A stretch of DNA of 21,213 nt from Plakobranchus ocellatus. Taxonomy: Eukaryota > Mollusca > Gastropoda > Plakobranchidae. Of the stretch, positions 19,105 to 21,213 are shown piece after piece; the stretch's first letter is position 1; every line of letters starts with the position of its first letter. Both the position numbers and the translations under genes were made by a program. Location: positions 1,421,745-1,442,957 of the forward strand of contig BLXT01006392.1 of the NCBI GenBank assembly GCA_019648995.1, written 5' to 3'. The notes beneath the pieces were generated by a model, which was given only the letters and a program-made list of their open reading frames with translations, had not been told where the DNA came from and ran no database searches.

Positions 19105-19110
19105 AATAAA
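19105..19110 (+). terminator. Candidate polyadenylation signal AATAAA
   Basis: TGTGAATAAAAATTTTT is followed about 20-45 bp later by T/GT-rich sequence (GCTGTTTTTTATAAATATG and TTTTTGTTTGC). This is the best poly(A) context downstream of the ASB-type gene, and base composition changes soon after it. Earlier AATAAA sites at 14206, 16585 and 18450 are alternatives, so the 3' UTR could be anywhere from about 0.4 to 5.3 kb. Confidence 0.4.
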
Positions 19111-19130
19111 AATTTTTAAAATTATAACAT

Positions 19131-19789
19131 GCTGTTTTTTATAAATATGTTTTTGTTTGCACTTTGCGCATGTTTCACTTTTATTGTTTCATGTGAGTGC
19201 AGTCAATCTTTGCCCCCTAAACTTCCTCTACAAGGCGACCACCTGTCCAAACAAACACTTCCCTTCAACTCTCTTGCATTTTCCTTCTATTCTATTACTC
19301 TGTAAGGCGATCACCTGTCCAAAACAAGGGCAGAAACCCCATTTACCAAGACACAATGTAAACATCCTCCTTAAGCCTGCTATTTTGTGTCATTATCTGC
19401 TCAGGAGGTGATGCTAGACTGATTTGATGACTGCCAGTGACAGTTGTAGTAAGAGTGATGGCGACTGGTCAAGCTGCCTATCACATGCTGATACAAAAAG
19501 CGTTGTCAGGAGGATAGAAGTTTGAGAAGAGGAATTTTTTGGGGAGTGGCCCGTCCTAAGCCTTACTATTACTAAGCATCCAATTAGCGAATGCTGTTGG
19601 TTTAAATTGCGCTTGTTTTAGCGCACAAGAGAGAGAGAAAGAGGAAGATTAACAGAAAGAACACCGTGGATGAAAGGGAAGGGGTTAGTCGCAGAATAAT
19701 GCTGTACACATAGTATGTCGTCTTATGTTGAAGCCTTCGTCACATCTAAGCATTATGCACTGATATTCAGTCCGATTGATTCGGAAATA
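19131..19789. other. Non-coding flank with a duplicated motif
   Basis: Less AT-rich than the preceding DNA. It holds two copies of a short motif 72 bp apart (listed separately), a GA-rich tract near 19627-19650, and GCGCTTGTTTTAGCGC near 19609. No gene recognised. A 69-codon minus-strand frame (19685-19894) overlaps the mariner end and is not supported. Confidence 0.5.
19232..19326. repeat. Short direct repeat, 72-bp spacing
   Basis: AAGGCGACCACCTGTCCAAA at 19232 and AAGGCGATCACCTGTCCAAA at 19304 differ at one position, with CTCT four to seven bases before each. Both contain the E-box CACCTG. It may be a remnant of a tandem duplication or paired protein-binding sites. Confidence 0.7.
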
Positions 19790-21159
19790 CGAGGGAAATT
19801 CGGAAAGTAACCGGATAACTTTTGACCTAATCAATACTTTAGACAGCGGTAAACAGCATATTGTAGGAAAATTCATGTTACACTTGATGCGCAAATTTCA
19901 GCACCATCAGTGAACGCATTACTAAACAGCATTGATTTGAAAATGGCGCCCCCCATCGCAGTGTGGTCAAAGCTAGAAATTGGAGCTGTTGTCCGTTTTC
20001 TGTTCGCGAAGGGAACAAAATGTTCCGTAATATACAGAGAAATAGTGGAAAACTACGGCGAATATGTAATGTCGATGACCCAAGTCTATCAGTGGTGTTC
20101 TTGGTTCAAAGACGGCCGAACAAGTTTGCAAGATGAACCATGGTCTGGACGCCCGAACACAGCAAACAATGACTGGAACACAGCTCGAGTTGATGTGCTC
20201 TTCAAAGTCGACAGAAGAGTGAAACTGAAGGAAATTTCCCTGAAAATTGACATTCCCAAAACGGGTGTTTATGAAATTGTCCATGATAAACTTGGCTATC
20301 GCAAAGTTTATGCCAGATGGGTCCCCAAAATGTCGTCAGATGAGAATAAGCGCCAGAGAGTCGAAATCTCCCAAATCCTGCTGCACCGGTGTCAACAAGA
20401 AGGTGATGAAACCGTTGATGTGGGGTCTGGCGGGGACAATCGTGCCAGGAACAAGCTTCTTGAACACCTCATAACTGGAGATGAAACTTGGTTACACCTG
20501 AGCACTCCGGAGACAAAACGCGACTCAATGACATGGAAGCACCCGTCCTCCCCTGTCACAAAAAAGTTCAAAGTCCAGTAATCGGCAACAAAAGTGATGG
20601 CCACCGTATTTTGGTACTCACGTGGAATGATCCTTTTAGATATTCTGCCAAAAGGAGAGAGTGTCAATGCTGATCGATATTGTGAAACACTTGACCGGCT
20701 GAGACATGCTGTTCGACGCAAAAGACCTGGACTCTTGCGTAGCGGAGTTGTCCTTCGACACGACAATGCAACCCCCCACACGGCAAAACGCACAAAGGAA
20801 TGGCTTGAACGTTACAGGATTGGAATTTATTCCCCATCTAGCCCACAGTCCAGACCTTGCGCCCTCAGACTTTCATCTATTTGGGCCCCAAAAGCGCCAT
20901 CTGGGAGGCAAAAAGTTTGAGGATAAAGATGAACTCATTGGTGAAGTTCGTGATTGGTTTTCAAAGCTTGACGCAAACTTTTTCACACAAGGTATATACT
21001 CGCTTCTCCCACGGTGGCAAAAATGCATAACTCTACACGGAGACTACTTAGAAAAGTAGCCAATAAATTTATCTTTCCCATGTGTAAGTTTCATGCTTGT
21101 CAGTTAAATACTTTTTGAGTAATTCCATTTTATCGGTTACTTTCCTAACTTCCCTCGTA
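19788..21159 (+). mobile_element. Mariner transposon (DD34D), nearly full length
   Basis: TA at 19788-19789 and 21158-21159 flanks 19790-21157 (1,368 bp). The ends are inverted repeats: the left begins CGAGGGAAATTCGGAAAGTA and the reverse complement of the right begins CGAGGGAAGTTAGGAAAGTA, matching 22 of 24 positions. A transposase frame fills the interior. The clean TA duplication and few lesions suggest a younger insertion than the intron-4 element. Confidence 0.93.
19943..21059 (+). pseudogene. Mariner transposase pseudogene (one stop, one frameshift)
   Basis: ATG at 19943 starts MAPPIAVWSKLEIGAVVRFL. The HTH region follows (KGTKCSVIYREIV, MTQVYQWCSWFKDGRTSL, GRPNTANND). The catalytic residues are Asp at 20480-20482 (LITGDETWLH), Asp at 20762-20764 (VVLRHDNATPHT) and Asp at 20868-20870 (SPDLAPSDFHLF). 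There are 34 residues between the last two, the classic mariner DD34D signature. The C-terminus reads SLLPRWQKCITLHGDYLEK before the TAG at 21057. Two lesions inactivate it: an in-frame TAA at 20579-20581, and a one-base insertion near 20815-20820 that shifts the frame before the third Asp. At about 372 codons it is slightly longer than typical mariners (about 345-350). Confidence 0.9.
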
Positions 21160-21213
21160 GGAGTTCACATATTTCTTTAGTGCATATCATCTCTGTGAGT
21201 GTGTGTGTGTGTG
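21160..21213. repeat. Flank ending in (TG)n microsatellite
   Basis: After the mariner target duplication there are about 35 bp of unremarkable sequence, then a GT/TG run from about 21196 to the window edge, where it is cut off. Confidence 0.8.

Larger units (their letters stand above)
15331..19130. other. Long AT-rich non-coding stretch, possible distal 3' UTR
   Basis: No gene recognised. AATAAA occurs at 16585-16590 and 18450-18455, both followed by GT-rich sequence, and at 19105-19110. The 16-mer AGATTGAAAATAGCTT occurs at about 15329 and 15810. A minus-strand frame of 105 codons (16040-16357) has no recognisable domain. A 12-bp perfect hairpin is at 18675-18715. Whether this is transcribed with the upstream gene cannot be told from sequence. 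Confidence 0.45.

Noticed and set aside
20392..20793. 133-codon minus-strand frame and other frames within the 3' mariner
   Set aside because: Antisense shadow of the transposase, whose conserved catalytic motifs lie on the + strand.
1..21213. tRNA, rRNA, CRISPR arrays or prokaryotic defence systems
   Set aside because: No tRNA-like cloverleaf, ribosomal sequence or regularly spaced repeats noticed; the sequence is plainly a spliced animal locus.

Overview
The window looks like a stretch of an AT-rich invertebrate animal genome. Coding exons of about 80-300 bp sit in introns full of homopolymer tracts, every inferred intron is GT-AG, and decayed DNA transposons lie in introns and in the 3' flank. 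The repeat types fit a lophotrochozoan, possibly a gastropod mollusc, but this species guess is inference. Nothing bacterial (operons, Shine-Dalgarno sites, CRISPR) is present.

Layout: positions 406-13821 on the + strand hold twelve exons of one gene whose 5' end lies before the window. Joined, they give one uninterrupted frame of 1,884 nt (627 residues plus stop). It reads as a long run of ankyrin repeats followed by a C-terminal SOCS box, so it is an ankyrin-repeat/SOCS-box (ASB-type) protein. Such proteins are substrate receptors of Elongin B/C-Cullin-5 ubiquitin ligases: ankyrin repeats bind the target and the SOCS box docks the ligase. Introns mostly interrupt the codon for a conserved repeat glycine, so exons track repeat units.

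Two introns carry DNA transposons. Intron 3 holds a complete non-autonomous piggyBac-like element (3363-4229) with matching terminal inverted repeats and TTAA on both sides. Intron 4 holds a decayed Tc1/mariner-superfamily element in reverse orientation (about 5320-6534), next to a TA/TG microsatellite. Intron 11 holds a patch rich in homeodomain-, SOX- and E-box-like motifs (about 12150-12610) and one arm of an 83-bp inverted repeat.

Downstream of the stop codon (13822 to about 19130) is a long AT-rich non-coding stretch that may be 3' UTR, with several AATAAA signals; the one at 19105 has the best context. It contains a previously unlabelled decayed coding sequence (14404-15330), which also carries the other arm of the inverted repeat, so the SOCS-box exon is bracketed by inverted copies. 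Positions 19131-19789 are non-coding with a 72-bp-spaced duplicated motif. A nearly whole mariner (19790-21157, TA target duplication) follows, broken by one stop codon and one frameshift. The window ends in a TG microsatellite.

I found no convincing new molecular system. The most unusual points are the decayed ORF with its inverted partner around the SOCS exon, the piggyBac-derived element that keeps only the acidic start of its transposase, and the wide DDE spacing of the older mariner-like element.
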